DNA of 64,000 nt, from NCBI GenBank assembly GCA_049611965.1, contig JBMZBC010000007.1, positions 1-64,000 on the forward strand, in the 5' to 3' direction. The notes beneath the pieces were generated by a model. That model did no database searches. It saw only the letters and a list, made by a program, of their open reading frames with translations, and had not been told where the DNA came from. The position numbers and the translations under genes are program-made. Of the stretch, positions 24,833-33,585 are shown piece by piece. Source of the DNA: UBA10364 sp049611965. GTDB lineage: Bacteria; Bacteroidota; Bacteroidia; Flavobacteriales; Schleiferiaceae. Positions within the stretch are counted from its first letter, which is position 1; every line of letters starts with the position of its first letter.

Positions 24833-25753
24833 ATGTCTTCTAATGCTGATTTAATCCAAGATACCAACCATTGGGGCGGAGGATCGAGACCTATGGGCGC
24901 TCGATACGGTAAGCTCATGATGTGGTTCTTCTTGTTATCAGATGCATTGACCTTCTCGGGCTTCCTAACCGCCTACGGTTTAATGCGCTTCAAGTATGAA
25001 AGCACTTGGCCAATTGCTGAAAACGTATTTACTCACTTTCCAGGTCTAGAGGGCGACCAGCCATTGCTCTATGTGGCCTTGATGACGTTCATTCTGATCA
25101 TGTCTTCGGTGACTATGGTATTGGCAGTAAATGCCGGTGAAAAAATGAACAGAGGTGCCGTTACTAACTGGATGTTATGGACCATTGTAGGTGGTTTCAT
25201 CTTTGTTGGCTCGCAAGCATGGGAGTGGTACCACTTCATAATGGGTGATAGCGGTGCAGTTGAAACAACGCGTCAGGAGATTCTGCACGTGTACAACGCA
25301 GAAGGTGAGCGATTGAGCTTTAGCCAGATTGTACATGGCATGGAAGAAGGTCACGCGAGTAACCATGGCGAAACATTTACTAAAGCAGAAGTTCTCTCTT
25401 CGATGAAAGGCGACGCTTCTCTTTATCTGAAAGAACCAGGTAAAGCAGGTCGTGCATTTACCCACGCTGAGAGTGTTGCTTTTCTAGAGGCTGGTGATGT
25501 TGTTCAGGGGGCGAATATGATTCACAACGAATACGGAAGAAAGCAGTTCGCAAACTTCTTTTTCTTCATTACAGGATTCCACGGGTTCCACGTATTCTCT
25601 GGGGTAGTCATCAACTTTGTAATTTTCTACAACGTACTCTTAGGAACCTATGAGAGAAGAGGTCATTACCGCATGGTCGAAAAGGTTGGTTTGTACTGGC
25701 ACTTTGTAGACCTTGTATGGGTATTCGTATTTACATTCTTCTACCTCGTATAA
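24833..25753 (+). CDS. Cytochrome c oxidase subunit III (long form)
   Basis: A 306-residue heme-copper oxidase subunit III. Membrane segments surround a soluble insertion of about 90 residues (about 140-230, starting after WEWYHFIMG and ending at MIHNEYG) that is not part of the classical fold. The C-terminal helices carry FFFITGFHGFHVFSG and the signature KVGLYWHFVDLVWVFVF. The insertion is hydrophilic and His-rich (ILHVYNAEG, MEEGHASNHGE). It is followed 12 bp later by subunit IV. Confidence 0.93.
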   Translation: MSSNADLIQDTNHWGGGSRPMGARYGKLMMWFFLLSDALTFSGFLTAYGLMRFKYESTWPIAENVFTHFPGLEGDQPLLYVALMTFILIMSSVTMVLAVNAGEKMNRGAVTNWMLWTIVGGFIFVGSQAWEWYHFIMGDSGAVETTRQEILHVYNAEGERLSFSQIVHGMEEGHASNHGETFTKAEVLSSMKGDASLYLKEPGKAGRAFTHAESVAFLEAGDVVQGANMIHNEYGRKQFANFFFFITGFHGFHVFSGVVINFVIFYNVLLGTYERRGHYRMVEKVGLYWHFVDLVWVFVFTFFYLV

Positions 25754-25765
25754 AAAAAAGAAATC

Positions 25766-26074
25766 ATGGCAGAACACAATGGAACATGGTGGATTTGGAA
25801 AGTTTTCTGGATCCTTTTAGTGATCACCGGAGTCGAGGTGGTTCTAGGTATTATTAAGCCGGAGTTTTTATTGACTCAAGTAATTGGAACGTCAATCTTG
25901 AATATCGTATTCATCCTATTGACGTTGGTAAAAGCAGGATACATTGTACAAGTTTTCATGCACGTGAAGTATGAAAAGAAAGCGATGAAGTACGCATTGT
26001 ACCTTCCTAGCTTGATTCTTATCCCGTATTTGACATTTATCTTATTGACCGAAGGTTCTTACCTCTTTAGTTAA
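25766..26074 (+). CDS. Cytochrome c oxidase subunit IV (CyoD/CtaF type)
   Basis: A 102-residue small membrane subunit with three helices (about 13-33, 40-62, 75-97) and the family segment VQVFMHVKYEKKAMKYAL. It assists assembly and stability of the oxidase. The stop overlaps the next ATG by one base (TAATG), so SCO1 is translationally coupled. Confidence 0.9.
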   Translation: MAEHNGTWWIWKVFWILLVITGVEVVLGIIKPEFLLTQVIGTSILNIVFILLTLVKAGYIVQVFMHVKYEKKAMKYALYLPSLILIPYLTFILLTEGSYLFS

Positions 26075-26787
26075 TGAAAGCGATAACAGTATTTCAACGG
26101 GTAGCACTAATCGCAGTATTAGTGCTACCCGCTTTAGTTTACATCATCTTTGTTTATGGACAAAACGAAGTATTCTTTCAGACCCTCGATTACGTAGGAG
26201 AGAAGGTATATGATGAGGAGATAGGAGATACTGTCTATTATGAGATACCCGAGTTTAACCTTATCAATGCGCAGGGAACACCCGTTAATAAAACTACGAT
26301 GGATTCCACCATCTATGTAGTGAGCTTCTTTTTTGCAACGTGTCCTACTATTTGTCCAGCAATGAACTTTCATCTCAATGATATTGAGAGTCGTTTCAAG
26401 GGATACCCGGACTTTAAGCTACTAAGTATCACTGTGGATCCTGAAAAGGATTCTGTACAAGCATTGGCGACTTATCAGAAAGAGCGCAATTACAGAGAGG
26501 GTAAGTGGCTTTTTGCTACGGGTGAGAAAGAGCCCATTTATGATTTGGCGAAAAGCTTGTTCCTAAATGCCTTTGAAGACCAGACTGCAGAAGGTGGATT
26601 CTTACACAGTACCAATGCCATTATTGTGGATTGGAACGGACACATCCGCAGCAGAAAGGATGATTTAGGAAACATTGTAGGCTCTTATGATGTTTTAGAC
26701 GTAACACAGTTGAACGATTTAGAATCGGACATCAAGGTATTAATCGCTGAATACGAGCGGGACAAACACAATTTGTTAGATGACTAA
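26074..26787 (+). CDS. SCO1/SenC family copper chaperone
   Basis: A 237-residue membrane-anchored thioredoxin-like protein that delivers copper to, or keeps reduced, the CuA site of subunit II. One N-terminal helix (about residues 7-28), copper ligands in the CxxxC motif ATCPTICP (about residues 88-95) and the conserved His in GGFLHSTNA (about 177). The TVDPEKD segment is also typical. The sequence encoding the membrane helix contains a perfect inverted repeat (26099-26130). The gene overlaps the DUF420 gene by 8 bp. Confidence 0.94.
   Translation: MKAITVFQRVALIAVLVLPALVYIIFVYGQNEVFFQTLDYVGEKVYDEEIGDTVYYEIPEFNLINAQGTPVNKTTMDSTIYVVSFFFATCPTICPAMNFHLNDIESRFKGYPDFKLLSITVDPEKDSVQALATYQKERNYREGKWLFATGEKEPIYDLAKSLFLNAFEDQTAEGGFLHSTNAIIVDWNGHIRSRKDDLGNIVGSYDVLDVTQLNDLESDIKVLIAEYERDKHNLLDD
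26099..26130. repeat. Perfect 13-bp inverted repeat inside the SCO1 coding sequence
   Basis: Left arm GGGTAGCACTAAT (26099-26111), loop CGCAGT (26112-26117), right arm ATTAGTGCTACCC (26118-26130). No T run follows. It begins 25 bases after the start codon and encodes part of the membrane helix. It could form a strong mRNA hairpin or bind a dimeric protein. Confidence 0.85.
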
Positions 26788-27328
26788 TGTAGCTCAGGAC
26801 AAGAAGGTCCTCAATTTTATTTACATCGTTAGCGCAGTTATTCCGGTTGCTGTAGGATTATTGATGATCATGCCTACCGAGTGGAAAATGAGCCTGGGCA
26901 TGACGGAGAATACACCGGTAAGTAGCTTACCGCTGGTACATGCTGTATTGAACGGTCTAACCTTTCTATTCTTACTTATGGCGCTCGTGGCGATAAAGAA
27001 TAAACGTGTTGTCATTCACAGAACCTTTATGATATCTGCCTTGGTATTGAGTTCAGTATTCTTGATCTCTTATGTGATTTATCATACCACGCATCCAAGT
27101 GCCAAGTTCCTTGGTGAAGGCACGGTACGCTATGTTTATTTCTTTATTCTTATCTCTCACATCATTTTGAGTATTCCTGTAATTCCATTGGCTTTATTGA
27201 GTATCTGGAGAGGCTGGACGAATGATATTGTAAAACACAAAAAACTCACAAGGTTCTCATTCCCAATCTGGTTGTATGTAAGCCTGACTGGTGTTTTGGT
27301 GTATCTGTTCATGCAACCGTACTATTGA
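26780..27328 (+). CDS. DUF420 family membrane protein (CtaM-like)
   Basis: A 182-residue integral membrane protein with about five helices and conserved His residues (VHAVLNG, IHRTFMIS, IYHTTHP, ISHIILS, KHKKLTRF), the pattern of DUF420. CtaM, a DUF420 member in Gram-positive bacteria, is needed for assembly of heme-A oxidases; the same role is likely here from the operon position after SCO1. The start overlaps SCO1 by 8 bp, and the stop overlaps the next ATG by one base (TGATG). Confidence 0.9.
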   Translation: MTNVAQDKKVLNFIYIVSAVIPVAVGLLMIMPTEWKMSLGMTENTPVSSLPLVHAVLNGLTFLFLLMALVAIKNKRVVIHRTFMISALVLSSVFLISYVIYHTTHPSAKFLGEGTVRYVYFFILISHIILSIPVIPLALLSIWRGWTNDIVKHKKLTRFSFPIWLYVSLTGVLVYLFMQPYY

Positions 27329-27537
27329 TGAAACGCGTAGCTCTTGCCTTATTTTTTTTCGGACTGCCATTTATTGGTATGGCTCAGTGCAGCATGTGTA
27401 AAGCAGTTGCTGAGAGTGCAGATGGTGGCGGATTTGGCGCTGGATTGAACTACGGTATCTTGTATTTGATGATTTTCCCCTACCTGATTATTGGGGGTAT
27501 TGCCTACCGTTTGTACCGAGCGAAAAAAGCCGACTAA
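27328..27537 (+). CDS. Small exported CxxC membrane protein, likely oxidase assembly factor
   Basis: A 69-residue protein: signal peptide (MKRVALALFFFGLPFIGMAQ), then immediately C-S-M-C, a short Gly-rich stretch and one membrane helix (about 43-62, ILYLMIFPYLIIGG) with a basic tail. I recall similar unnamed small proteins in this position in other Flavobacteriales, but no function. The start at 27328 (overlapping the DUF420 stop) is preferred over the TTG three bases before. The CxxC, together with SCO1 and DUF420 upstream, suggests a metal or thiol role in cytochrome oxidase assembly; this is inference. Confidence 0.75.
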   Translation: MKRVALALFFFGLPFIGMAQCSMCKAVAESADGGGFGAGLNYGILYLMIFPYLIIGGIAYRLYRAKKAD

Positions 27538-27543
27538 ATCCAC

Positions 27544-27551
27544 TATCTTCG
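27544..27551 (+). promoter_or_regulatory. Possible -7 box for the tolC-like gene
   Basis: TATCTTCG, one mismatch to TAnnTTTG, 28 nt before the ATG at 27580. Confidence 0.35.
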
Positions 27552-27579
27552 GGGTACCACTAACCTTACCGTAGTACTG

Positions 27580-29016
27580 ATGAAGAAATTCTTATTCTTT
27601 TTAATACTTCTAGCGTTTACCACCTCTGCTTCTTGGGCGCAGGAAAGCTGGTCGCTCAACCGCTGTATCGAGCATGCACGAACGCATAGTATCGATATTC
27701 AGCGCGGTCAGAATGCTTTGGCCAATGCGAAATTGACAGAAATGCAGAGCAAACTGGCATTCCTTCCTACGGCAAACATTAATGGCGGCTACTATTGGAA
27801 CTTCGGTCTGACCATTGATCCAATCACCAATACGCGTCAGCCTGGTTCACGACAAACCCTCAGTACCACAGCATCTGGAAACTGGACATTGCTATCAGGA
27901 GGTAGAAATTTGTACCAGCTTCAACAAGCGAGAATGAGTAGTGTTGCTGCGCTCTATCAGCTGGAAGATGTCAAGAACAATACTTTTCTAAATATTGCTT
28001 CGGCCTACTTGCAGATCATTGTGAACATGCAGCTTGAAGAAGTTGCGCAAGGTCAGTTGAATACTTCTGTCCAAAGCTTGGAAAGAACGCAACTTCTCTT
28101 TGATAATGGAGCAATCTCTAAGGACAATTACCTGCAAAGTGTTGCTCAAACTAAAAACGATGAAGGCAACCTTACCAGTGCTAGAAACGCGGTGCTTTTA
28201 AGTAAACTGCAGTTGTATCAGCTCTTACAGCTTGAAGATGATTTTGAAGATTTTACTATTGAAATGCCTGAGGTCAATCTCAGCCAGCTGAGTTTACAGG
28301 ATTACGGCAGAACCGATTTAAAGGAAGAAGCGATCCGCAAACAACCTTCGGTTCGAGCGGCAGAGGCAAATTTACAAAGCGCCGAATACGGCATTCAGCT
28401 AGCGAATGCAGCGAGGTATCCTAGTCTGTTCTTCTTGGCCCAGCTGAATTCTAACTACGTTCAAGGTCTGCCGTATTTTACAGACTACGTTGAGCTCACA
28501 ACCTACACATTGGTAGAGGACCCAACAACGGGTACCATCCTTCAATTGCCGCAAACGGTTAATGTCCCTGATCCGAACTCACAGATTAAATATACCATAA
28601 GCAATCAGCTGGCAGATAATTGGAACCAATTCATTGGCTTTGGTTTTCAAGTGCCTTTATTTAACGGAGGACAGACACATGCTGCTGTGCAACGCGCTAA
28701 GATTCAAGAAAACAATGCCGCCTTGGATAAGCAGGCTAGTGAGCTCGCGGTGCGCCAAACCATCGAAAGAGCACTTATTGACGCGAAGAATTCTTTGGCC
28801 TTATACAATGCAGCCAATGCTTCAGCTGCAGCTGCGGAACTCGCACTCAACAATGCGCAATTAAATTTTGATCAAGGTGTTATTAGCGCTTTTGATCTAG
28901 GGCTTTCGAAAAACCAATTTCTAGCTGCTAAAAGTCAAGAGATTCAAACCAAATTTGATTACCTGTTCAAGGTTAAAGTCCTTGAGTTTTATTTATTCAA
29001 TCAGATCACCCTTTAA
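27580..29016 (+). CDS. TolC family outer-membrane efflux protein
   Basis: A 478-residue outer-membrane channel subunit. Signal peptide 1-20 (ending SWAQ), then two repeats of the outer-membrane efflux protein domain with long coiled-coil helices (for example ERTQLLFDNGAISKDNYLQ and ELALNNAQLNFDQGVISAFD, the corresponding positions of the two halves). It would form the trimeric exit duct of a tripartite pump with the adaptor gene that starts 12 bp downstream. No inner-membrane pump gene follows. Confidence 0.92.
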   Translation: MKKFLFFLILLAFTTSASWAQESWSLNRCIEHARTHSIDIQRGQNALANAKLTEMQSKLAFLPTANINGGYYWNFGLTIDPITNTRQPGSRQTLSTTASGNWTLLSGGRNLYQLQQARMSSVAALYQLEDVKNNTFLNIASAYLQIIVNMQLEEVAQGQLNTSVQSLERTQLLFDNGAISKDNYLQSVAQTKNDEGNLTSARNAVLLSKLQLYQLLQLEDDFEDFTIEMPEVNLSQLSLQDYGRTDLKEEAIRKQPSVRAAEANLQSAEYGIQLANAARYPSLFFLAQLNSNYVQGLPYFTDYVELTTYTLVEDPTTGTILQLPQTVNVPDPNSQIKYTISNQLADNWNQFIGFGFQVPLFNGGQTHAAVQRAKIQENNAALDKQASELAVRQTIERALIDAKNSLALYNAANASAAAAELALNNAQLNFDQGVISAFDLGLSKNQFLAAKSQEIQTKFDYLFKVKVLEFYLFNQITL

Positions 29017-29028
29017 CCACCACTACCG

Positions 29029-30276
29029 ATGAAAATGAATTATAAAATAATTGTTCCCGTTGTTCTATTGATCATCGTGGCAATCGTAGCAAAAAAGAAG
29101 GGTTGGATAGATTCAAGCGCCGATGCCATAGAGGTAGAGGTGGGTTACGTGCACAAAAGAACGGTTGTTGAATCCGTAACTGCTAGTGGAAAGATTCAAC
29201 CCGAGGTCGAGGTTAAAATGAGCCCAGAAGTGAGTGGTGAAATCATTGAGGTAAATGTTGTCGACGGTCAATATGTTGAAGAAGGAACATTGCTGGTGAA
29301 GATCAATCCTGATCTTTACGAAAGTGCCATTACAAGATCACGCGCAGCAGTGAACAGCGCAAAAGCTGGATTAGCACAGAGCAAGGCCAGTTTGATAGAG
29401 GCGAACAAGCTTTGGGAGAGAAATAAAGTTTTGTTTGAAAAGGGCGCTATTTCTCAGCAAGAGTTTGATGCCGCTCAACGTGCAATCACCGTGGCTGAAT
29501 TGCAGCAGGAAAGTGCACAATATAACTTACAGAGTGCGGAGGCAAATCTGGACGAAGCATACAAGAATTTGAAGCGAACGTCCATTGTTGCACCAATTTC
29601 GGGTACCGTTACTCAGTTAAATGTTGAGCTTGGTGAGCGTGTGGTTGGAACCGCTACCATGACAGGAACAGAAATGCTCAGGATTGCAGAGCTGGATACC
29701 ATGGAGGTTTTGGTTGAGGTTAATGAGAATGACATTGTCAAATTGATGCTTGGTGATACGGCCTACATTGAGTTAGATGCCTTTTTAGGTGAAAAATTTG
29801 AAGGTGTAGTGAGCGAGATCGCCAACAGTGCGAACCTCGCTCTTGGTGCTTCTGCAGATCAGGTAACAAACTTTGAGGTGAAGATTCGCATTCTCAACAG
29901 CAGCTACCAGCACTTGCGTTCTTCCTATGGTGCCAATCCGTTCCGTCCTGGAATGACGGCAACGGTTGAGATTATCACAAACAAAGTCAAAGGCGCCTTA
30001 GTCGCACCTATCCAAGCTGTTTCAGTGCGTAAAGACACCAGTACAACTGCGAAGAGATACGGTGCTTCAGAAGACTCGGACGAAAGCTTCGAAGTGGTTT
30101 TCGTTCCCCAAAGAGGAAAGGTGAATGTTCAGGTAGTCAAGAGCGGCATCCAAGACGATGAATACATCATTCTTGAGGGAGTAGAGGATAGTACAGAAAT
30201 AGTCGTTGGACCTTACAGCGCTGTATCGAGAGAGCTTAAAAACGGCGCATCCATTAAACTCAAAGAAGAAAAATGA
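29029..30276 (+). CDS. MacA/HlyD-type periplasmic adaptor protein
   Basis: A 415-residue periplasmic adaptor. N-terminal membrane anchor (about residues 5-22), a lipoyl-like half-motif (GEIIEVNVVDGQYVEEGTLLVKINP, split by a helical hairpin, about 95-185), the return lipoyl half (IVAPISGTVTQLNVELGE), a beta-barrel domain and a membrane-proximal domain with the conserved RPGMTATVEI segment (about 305). The family links TolC to an ABC (MacB) or RND pump. Here the next gene is tsaB, overlapping by 4 bp (ATGA), so the usual macB genes are absent and must be elsewhere. Confidence 0.9.
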   Translation: MKMNYKIIVPVVLLIIVAIVAKKKGWIDSSADAIEVEVGYVHKRTVVESVTASGKIQPEVEVKMSPEVSGEIIEVNVVDGQYVEEGTLLVKINPDLYESAITRSRAAVNSAKAGLAQSKASLIEANKLWERNKVLFEKGAISQQEFDAAQRAITVAELQQESAQYNLQSAEANLDEAYKNLKRTSIVAPISGTVTQLNVELGERVVGTATMTGTEMLRIAELDTMEVLVEVNENDIVKLMLGDTAYIELDAFLGEKFEGVVSEIANSANLALGASADQVTNFEVKIRILNSSYQHLRSSYGANPFRPGMTATVEIITNKVKGALVAPIQAVSVRKDTSTTAKRYGASEDSDESFEVVFVPQRGKVNVQVVKSGIQDDEYIILEGVEDSTEIVVGPYSAVSRELKNGASIKLKEEK

Positions 30277-30944
30277 TCCTTTGTATAGAAACAGCAACCA
30301 AGAATTGTAGTGTTGCCATCGTTTCTGACAGTCGGGTAATTGCCCAGAGCGCGGAGCGCGAGGATAAGTTTGTTCATGGTGAGCGTCTGCATCTTCTTGT
30401 GCAAGAATGCATGCGGACGGCTGGTCTCGATTTTTCCGATATTCAAGGGGTATGCGTGGGTAAAGGCCCCGGTTCTTACACAGGTTTACGGATTGGCGTG
30501 AGTGCTGCTAAAGGCATCTGTTATGCAGCGAAGTTGCCGCTATACAGTCTGCCAACATTGGGTTGCTTTGATATGAGCTACGTACAAGGAGATGATGTTA
30601 TGGCTGTTATTGATGCGCGTAGAGACGAGGTTTACGCACAACATTGGGTTCGAAAAGAAGGGGTTTTTCATCCAGCATCGGCTGTTGAAGCAGTTGTAGT
30701 GACTGAAAATTCTTGGGAACATTTGGCCGATCAGCAGCTTCATGTCATTGGTGATGCCGCTGAAAAGGTTGGTCACTTGCACGGTAATTCCAACTGGGTC
30801 TATGCAGAAAATGCTTTTCCGAGTGCCAAGGATATGGTCAATCTCCTAGAAACACCGGCTATGGTGAAAGAGGATGTAGCTTATTTCGAGCCTTATTATC
30901 TGAAGGACTTTGTAGCCCTGAAGTCTACCAAGAAATTACTCTAG
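30273..30944 (+). CDS. tsaB: tRNA threonylcarbamoyladenosine biosynthesis protein TsaB
   Basis: A 223-residue ASKHA-fold protein that partners with TsaD and TsaE to make t6A in ANN-decoding tRNAs. Seen: MILCIETATKNCSVAI at the N-terminus, the H-x-x-x-L element (HGERLHLLVQE), the family motif GKGPGSYTGLRIGV (about residues 63-76) and AVIDARRDEVYAQ (about 112-124). It overlaps the adaptor gene by 4 bp and the convergent tag gene by 9 bp. Confidence 0.95.
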   Translation: MILCIETATKNCSVAIVSDSRVIAQSAEREDKFVHGERLHLLVQECMRTAGLDFSDIQGVCVGKGPGSYTGLRIGVSAAKGICYAAKLPLYSLPTLGCFDMSYVQGDDVMAVIDARRDEVYAQHWVRKEGVFHPASAVEAVVVTENSWEHLADQQLHVIGDAAEKVGHLHGNSNWVYAENAFPSAKDMVNLLETPAMVKEDVAYFEPYYLKDFVALKSTKKLL

Positions 30945-31511
30945 ACATTCTTCATAAGCAGGACAGCTTACCAAATGATCGTTGACCATGCCACTGGCCT
31001 GCATATGCGCATACATCGTTGTGGGGCCAATAAATTTAAAGCCGAGCTTCTTAAGGTCTTTAGAAATCGTAGCTGCTAGGTCGGTTACTGCCGGTAACTC
31101 TTCCATGGAAGTTCGCTTCATATTCAAGGGTTTTCCGTCGAGATAACTCCAAAGAACATCTACAAGTCGCTCATCACGGTGGTGCATCGCTTTGAGCACT
31201 TTGGCATTATGGATGGCAGCTTGGATCTTCTGTCTATTTCTGATGATTCCCGCATTCTGCATCAGACGATTCACATCTATGTCATCCATCCTAGCGATTT
31301 TATCCGCATTAAAATCGAAAAAGGCCTCACGAAAATTATCCCGTTTATTCAGAATGGTAATCCAACTAAGTCCAGCTTGGAAAGTTTCAAGAATTAAGTA
31401 CTCAAACATTTTCTGTTCGTCTCGAATTGGACGTCCCCACTCTAAATCGTGGTATGCTTTGTAGCGATCGGAACCAAGGCACCAAGGGCATCTAGTATCT
31501 AAGCTTTCCAT
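30936..31511 (-). CDS. tag: DNA-3-methyladenine glycosylase I
   Basis: A 191-residue base excision enzyme that removes 3-methyladenine. The TAG-family zinc 'snap' is present: C8 in RCPWCLG, H21 in YHDLEWG, and near the C-terminus H and C in NDHLVSC. The catalytic Glu lies in LILETFQAGLSW. Length and fold are normal. It overlaps the upstream DUF255 gene by 13 bp, so it is downstream in the same transcript, and its 3' end overlaps tsaB by 9 bp in convergent orientation. Confidence 0.95.
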   Translation of the reverse strand: MESLDTRCPWCLGSDRYKAYHDLEWGRPIRDEQKMFEYLILETFQAGLSWITILNKRDNFREAFFDFNADKIARMDDIDVNRLMQNAGIIRNRQKIQAAIHNAKVLKAMHHRDERLVDVLWSYLDGKPLNMKRTSMEELPAVTDLAATISKDLKKLGFKFIGPTTMYAHMQASGMVNDHLVSCPAYEECLE

Positions 31512-33517
31512 AGTCGTTCAGCTTCTTCGGTAGATGAGGTAGGCAGGTTGCAGGCGCCATTTTCACATACGTAGATTTTTGAGGTATCACTCTTTCTGTT
31601 CAAAGTGAGCGGGAGTGTCCCCTGTCGTTCACTCTGCAAATAGAGGGTGTTCGGTCGGTAATTGTTCTCTGTCAAACTTCCTAATAAAGCTCCTGCCTTT
31701 TCACCAAGCACGACAAGTTCTTTTGAGCCGTAGGATTGCATTAAGGCAAGATTGAGCCAATTCGAAAAGTTCTGCCCGTGCTTAAAAACCTTCCCGTGTA
31801 TAGATTCCATCATCTGAGTACTGCGATCTCTCCAGGTGCGTTCCCCAGTATAGCAGCCAAGCTCATAAAAGAACTGAGCGGTATAAGAATTTGCACTCGG
31901 TATGACATTGTCTTCAATTTCGATGACCTCTTCCCATGCGTTATCTCCTCCAGCAGCATACAAGTAGAAGTTACTCTCTTCTTTAGAGAACCTCTCACCA
32001 ATTATAGCGGCGATGTTTTTCGCATCAACTACGTACCCTTCCTCGCCCGTCAAGGCATAGCCTTTAAGAAGTGCAAGACCAAAGGTTGCATGGTCGTCAA
32101 GAAATCCTTGATCACCCCCAAATTCGTGTAAGACCATGCCTTCCTTTAAAAGATGCTTTCTCATGGCACTAAGTAATTCAACGGCTTTACCTATGTAGCC
32201 TTTCTGCGGTGCAGCAAGGTGGAGTTCAAAGAAGCCAAAGACTACAAGTGCGTTCCAAGTGCACAATGCTTTATTGTCTCGAACGGGCTTCGTGTGCGTT
32301 TGAATACGCTCCTTCGAGGCATTTTTTAAGGCCTGGTGCCAATTATTTTCTAATCGCAGCCCTTCGACGATGGAGATGCCCCACTCTTTACAATGAAATT
32401 CTAAGCTGTTTGTACGGTGTAAAATATACTTCCCTTCCCAGGCCGAATAGGGGGTAATATCAAAGTAATCGTTAAACAGTGTCCTTTGCTCTAGTGCAAG
32501 GTTGTCTAGCTCGGCTGAGGTCCAAGTGTAATAACCGCCTTCTTCTCTTGATTGCTCCGGTGTAGCTGAATCTGCATCAAGAGCACTTGCATATAATTCG
32601 TTAGAAAGCTTCATCTCAGTGTCTATAAACTCAGCGATAGACATTGCGGCAGTGAGAAAAGTGTTGTTAGAAGAGGCACGAAATGCTTTTGCAAATACGC
32701 CCATCATTTGACCATTGTCGTAGAGCATTTTCTCAAAATGTGGCACTTTCCAAAATCGGTCTGTACTGTATCTAGTAATTCCTCCGTGTACCCAGTCGAA
32801 AATCCCGCCTAGTGCCATTTTTTCTAGACTGAGTAAACAATGATTAAGCACATTTGAATCACCGGAATGACAAGCATAATCCAAGAGGAAAGCGTAGTTT
32901 GAGGGAAGGGGAAACTTAGGTGCGCCATTAGGCCCGCCATTCACAGGATCGACAGTGCGCATCCAAAATCCTACAACATCTTCAAAATCTTGCGCGTTGA
33001 ACGAATTTGGCTTCGTCTTAAGTGTCACTTGAATCATTTGTTGTAACCCTTCTCGCATCTGCACACCATAAGAAAGTACCTGCTCTGGTTCTTTTTGCCA
33101 CATATCAGCTACTTGGGTTAATGCGGCCATCCAATCTTTTTGAGAAAAATAGGTGCCTCCATAAACCGGTGTTCCATCGGGCAGTGCGATGATATTTAGC
33201 GGCCAACCGCCTGTACCTGTCATGAGTTGAAGTGCGTTCATGTAGCGCGCGTCAATATCAGGGCGCTCCTCTCGATCGACTTTTACAGCACAATAATAGG
33301 TATTCATAAGTTCAGCTACTTCGGTATCTTCAAAGCTTTCTTCCTCCATCACATGGCACCAATGGCAAGAAGAATAGCCTATGGAAATTATCATCAGCTT
33401 ATTCTTAGGAGAATTTTCACGCAGCAGGTCCTTCGACCACATTTGCCAATGAACCGGGTTGCTGGCATGCTGCAGCAGGTAGAGACTTTTAGATTCTGAG
33501 AGCATGTTTGAGGCCAT
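31499..33517 (-). CDS. DUF255 thioredoxin domain-containing protein (YyaL/SPATA20 family)
   Basis: A 672-residue cytoplasmic protein (no signal peptide). N-terminal thioredoxin-like DUF255 domain (about 1-165) with the motif SSCHWCHVMEEESF and WPLNIIALPDGTPVYGGTYF; the rest is an (alpha/alpha)6 glycosidase-like region with PHFEKMLYDN and LDADS.TPEQSREEGGYYTW motifs. The family is nearly universal but its substrate is unknown. ATG at 33517 is kept; an alternative ATG lies at 33505. It is divergent from the PiT transporter. Confidence 0.92.
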   Translation of the reverse strand: MASNMLSESKSLYLLQHASNPVHWQMWSKDLLRENSPKNKLMIISIGYSSCHWCHVMEEESFEDTEVAELMNTYYCAVKVDREERPDIDARYMNALQLMTGTGGWPLNIIALPDGTPVYGGTYFSQKDWMAALTQVADMWQKEPEQVLSYGVQMREGLQQMIQVTLKTKPNSFNAQDFEDVVGFWMRTVDPVNGGPNGAPKFPLPSNYAFLLDYACHSGDSNVLNHCLLSLEKMALGGIFDWVHGGITRYSTDRFWKVPHFEKMLYDNGQMMGVFAKAFRASSNNTFLTAAMSIAEFIDTEMKLSNELYASALDADSATPEQSREEGGYYTWTSAELDNLALEQRTLFNDYFDITPYSAWEGKYILHRTNSLEFHCKEWGISIVEGLRLENNWHQALKNASKERIQTHTKPVRDNKALCTWNALVVFGFFELHLAAPQKGYIGKAVELLSAMRKHLLKEGMVLHEFGGDQGFLDDHATFGLALLKGYALTGEEGYVVDAKNIAAIIGERFSKEESNFYLYAAGGDNAWEEVIEIEDNVIPSANSYTAQFFYELGCYTGERTWRDRSTQMMESIHGKVFKHGQNFSNWLNLALMQSYGSKELVVLGEKAGALLGSLTENNYRPNTLYLQSERQGTLPLTLNRKSDTSKIYVCENGACNLPTSSTEEAERLWKA

Positions 33518-33549
33518 TGGACGTAGTTTTTATGGACTATGGAGTGCAT

Positions 33550-33557
33550 CAAATTTA
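33550..33557 (-). promoter_or_regulatory. Candidate -7 promoter box for the DUF255-tag operon
   Basis: On the minus strand TAAATTTG, an exact TAnnTTTG match, 32 nt before the ATG at 33517. Confidence 0.5.
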
Positions 33558-33585
33558 ACCTTAACTTTCCTTTCGTCGCAGAGAT

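Noticed and set aside
33556..33567. TTTAACCTTAAC in the PiT/DUF255 gap as a Pho box
   Set aside because: Half-sites are 7 bp apart, not 11, so it does not match the element at 61888; kept only as a remark.
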